DNA of 64,000 nt from Anadara kagoshimensis (taxonomy: Eukaryota > Mollusca > Bivalvia > Arcoida > Arcidae): the NCBI GenBank assembly GCA_021292105.1, contig CM037869.1:35343835-35407834 (forward strand), in the 5' to 3' direction. The translations under genes were made by a program, and so were the position numbers. This document shows, piece by piece, positions 63,401 to 64,000 of this stretch; positions within the stretch are counted from its first letter, which is position 1; the number at the start of each line of letters is the position of its first letter. The notes beneath the pieces are model-generated. The model made no database searches and was not told where the DNA came from. It saw only the letters and a list, made by a program, of their open reading frames with translations.

Positions 63401-63746
63401 TTTTTAATCGTTGGAACAGCCAATCTATGACGTCATGCGTATAGACAAAAGCAACAAAGGAGTGACGTCATTTTAACATTTAACGTAATTATAGTCCTAT
63501 TATTATACATGATCTCAAACAGAGTGTCATATAATAAAACATCGCAAATATAACCGTATTTTAAATTTATATTAACAGATTGTGGAAGACCGCCAGACCA
63601 ACCTTCGTCTAACAATGTTTACACAACAAGTTATATGGGGTCAAAGGTAATTTATTATTGTTACAGTGGATACAGCATGGTTGGTAATCCTGTTGTCACG
63701 TGTCAAAGCGATGGAAAATGGTCGGCGAACAATTTTAATTGCGTTG
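57022..63746 (+). CDS. Locus B: type-II membrane protein with CCP modules (continues past the right edge)
   Basis: Exons seen are 57022-57437 (tail and helix), 59063-59218 (beta short), 60591-60761 (gamma) and 63579-63746 (delta-like), all joined in phase 1. This is the same plan as A1 and A2 but on the opposite strand, and the intact alpha module is missing. A stop-containing sequence with an alpha-like start sits where alpha should be (58361-58455). The exon-class order and the short first beta exon tie it to A1/A2. The N-terminal tail is longer and more acidic and only loosely similar. Further modules and the 3' end lie beyond 64000. Function is unknown; a surface receptor or adhesion role is an inference from the fold. 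Confidence 0.75.
57515..57845 (+). mobile_element. tRNA-derived SINE, complete head
   Basis: Best head in the window: CCACTGCGGTAGCTCAGTTG (A box) and GTGGGTTCGAACCCCAAC (B box), tail CATTACTGAACTCAACTC. It lies in the first CCP-side intron of locus B. Confidence 0.9.
57971..58187. mobile_element. MITE M2, intact copy
   Basis: Perfect 17-bp ends: GTGCGTCAAGTTTGACC and GGTCAAACTTGACGCAC. Further imperfect pairing inward covers CGTTTGACCTTTAAT and ATTAAAGGTCAAACGG. 217 bp, non-coding. Confidence 0.85.
58361..58455 (+). pseudogene. Alpha-like CCP exon remnant
   Basis: A strong acceptor (TTTTTTGTTTTTAG) opens into a phase-1 frame Glu-Cys-Lys-Val-Pro-Pro-His-Ile, the typical alpha start, then Thr-Gly-Tyr-Glu-Ile. 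It has no second cysteine and hits TGA at 58453. It sits exactly where alpha should be between the locus B membrane exon and beta exon. Either a dead exon or a rarely used terminal exon giving a short membrane protein. Confidence 0.55.
58560..58760 (+). mobile_element. Dispersed repeat R2
   Basis: Clean copy from AATCCATGTCCGAATCACAA through AACTTCCAACAGGGAAGTGA to TTGTGTGAAAGGGATATGGA. Its last part is included in the tandem duplication that follows. Confidence 0.75.
58730..59003. repeat. Tandem duplication of about 130 bp before the beta exon of locus B
   Basis: GTGTGTAATCAAAATTGTGT occurs at about 58727 and 58872; AAGGCCCCTAATACATAAAT and TTCTGTTTGTGCCACACACT each occur twice. The unit combines an R2 tail with M2-like sequence (GGTCAAGCGGACAGGTCAAT, first unit only). 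The second unit ends 60 bp before the acceptor at 59062. Confidence 0.75.
59063..59218 (+). CDS. Locus B CCP exon (beta class, short form)
   Basis: 156 nt, phase 1-1, acceptor TTTGTATTTTAG, donor GTGAAT. Asp-Cys-Ser-Glu-Pro-Pro-Val-Val start, Asp-Phe-Tyr-Pro-Ile-Gly-Glu, Ile-Val-Cys-Gln-Asp-Gly-Ala-Trp-Ser. Same length as the short beta exons of A1 and A2, and the same GTGA-type donor as most of the beta exons. Confidence 0.85.
59219..60590 (+). other. Intron of locus B
   Basis: No exon seen. Contains a small R2 relic near 60090-60170 (GTGATCCAGAAAGGTAAGAA, CTAGCTACACCCACCAAGTG). Confidence 0.55.
60591..60761 (+). CDS. Locus B CCP exon (gamma class)
   Basis: 171 nt, phase 1-1, acceptor TTTTTATTTAAG, donor GTGCTT. 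Asp-Cys-Gly-Ser-Pro-Pro-Asn-Ile start, Gly-Asn-Ile-Ala-Gly-Ala, Gly-Tyr-Val-Pro-Val-Gly-Gly, Ile-Met-Cys, Gly-Gln-Trp-Ser, Ser-Cys-Leu-Lys end. Confidence 0.85.
61072..61512 (+). mobile_element. Dispersed repeat R2 joined to a diverged hairpin element
   Basis: R2 from AATTCAAGTGCGAATCACAA through GACGGCCATAAAACTTTAAG (61072-61340), then AAACTAAGAAAGATTGAAAA. A decayed copy of the 26-kb hairpin follows (61396-61512: CATTGAACTGTCAAGAAAAT ... TTTTGACAGTTAGATGGTT). Confidence 0.65.
61525..61965 (+). repeat. Two R5 copies in tandem
   Basis: TATTATACTAGTTTTAATTT with CAGTAGTGCTTGGACCAAAA starts the first copy (61525-61820). The same landmarks, TATTATACCAGTTTTATATT and TCAGTAGTGCTTGGACCAAA, restart at 61858. 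Intron of locus B. Confidence 0.65.
62150..62380. repeat. Dispersed repeat with CTGTCTGTCCG core
   Basis: GGAGGTATAGGAATCACCTT, TGATGGATTTTGATCAAACT and GGTCAAGGTCAGGAGGTCAA. Related in layout to the stretches at 34480 and 55690. Class unknown. Confidence 0.5.
62427..62805 (-). mobile_element. Full-length tRNA-derived SINE with 17-bp target duplication
   Basis: Element 62444-62788, flanked by perfect direct repeats CACAATAGAAACAGTAG at 62427-62443 and 62789-62805. A and B boxes are intact at the right (minus-strand head). It inserted in the locus B intron before the delta exon. The perfect duplication indicates relatively recent LINE-driven insertion. Confidence 0.92.
63160..63472 (-). mobile_element. 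Hairpin element, relative of the 26-kb unit, inverted
   Basis: Inverted arms ACCATTGGACTCTCTAGAAA...GCTTTGCATGCCAATGAAAG, then AAACACTGTCGTGTACGAC and two TGACGTCA-type sites. Compared with 26094-26420 the parts are in reverse order, so it lies in the opposite orientation. It ends about 105 bp before the delta exon. Confidence 0.7.
63579..63746 (+). CDS. Locus B CCP exon (delta-like)
   Basis: 168 nt, phase 1-1, acceptor TTTATATTAACAG, donor GTATGT. Asp-Cys-Gly-Arg-Pro-Pro-Asp start, Thr-Ser-Tyr-Met-Gly-Ser-Lys-Val (the delta block), Tyr-Tyr-Cys, Gly-Tyr-Ser-Met-Val-Gly, Val-Thr-Cys-Gln-Ser-Asp-Gly-Lys-Trp. Two residues shorter than the A1 and A2 delta exons. Confidence 0.85.
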
Positions 63747-63912
63747 GTATGTATCATCATCAAATATTTTAAACATGGATATTAACACATAAATGAATAT
63801 ATGTCCATGTTTTAGAAAAGAACACACATAAAGTTGACGCATATACATGTAGTATAAACATCAAAATTACCGAGTAATGTTTAAATAACAATACAAAAAA
63901 CCAAATATATGA

Positions 63913-64000
63913 CTTGAGTTGAGTTGAGTAATGGTGTTTAACCTCCCAGTCAAGAATATTTCACTTTTATCGAGACGTCGCCAGCTATAGGCGAAGGTGC
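63913..64000 (-). mobile_element. SINE, cut by the window edge
   Basis: Tail GAGTTGAGTTGAGTAATGGT through ATCGAGACGTCGCCAGCTAT. Lies in the next intron of locus B. Confidence 0.85.

Overview
This is a eukaryotic, AT-rich, repeat-dense window with no bacterial or operon-like layout. Spliced genes with GT-AG introns, tRNA-derived SINEs, several MITE families, long microsatellites and phase 1-1 sushi (CCP) exons point to an invertebrate metazoan. A mollusc, probably a bivalve, is my best guess, but that rests on overall repeat style and not on a diagnostic gene. || Layout. (1) 1-11 kb: no gene seen; dispersed repeats, a minisatellite at about 3.28-3.75 kb and one arm of a 22-kb-spaced inverted repeat pair. 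(2) 11.1-24.1 kb, minus strand: locus A1, a first coding exon for a cytoplasmic tail plus one membrane helix, followed by ten CCP exons. (3) 24.2-32 kb: repeats, including a 690-bp tandem duplication that carries a long near-perfect hairpin. (4) 32.1-38.4 kb, minus strand: locus A2, a paralogue of A1 with a tail/membrane exon and six CCP exons. (5) 40.54-50.40 kb: what I read as one complete autonomous DNA transposon. It has imperfect terminal inverted repeats of about 75 bp and TA at both ends. It carries two convergent, intact, spliced genes: a SAP-like/SWIM/YqaJ-nuclease/PHD-like protein (plus strand) and a THAP/HTH/DDE transposase (minus strand). (6) 50.4-56.9 kb: a nested transposon graveyard. 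(7) 57.0-63.7 kb, plus strand: locus B, a third CCP receptor-like gene, divergent from A2 and running off the right edge. || How the genes relate. A1, A2 and B share one plan: a short cytoplasmic N-terminus, a single type-II membrane anchor, then extracellular CCP modules, one per phase 1-1 exon. The modules fall into four recognisable classes (here called alpha, beta, gamma, delta). In each locus they follow the same order, alpha, (beta, gamma) repeated, then delta, so A1 and A2 differ mainly in the number of beta-gamma pairs and delta copies. Partial and decayed exon copies lie between the intact ones, so the arrays are expanding and contracting by duplication. A role in cell-surface recognition, adhesion or immunity fits CCP proteins in general, but the ligand cannot be read from sequence. 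|| The two transposon genes are not part of the CCP system. They are inserted between the 5' ends of A2 and B. The transposase plus YqaJ pairing matches what I recall of the ISL2EU superfamily. The combination of SAP-like, SWIM, YqaJ and PHD-like segments in one partner protein is the most unusual protein architecture in the window. Final exons of A1 and A2, and all first non-coding exons and promoters, were not identified.
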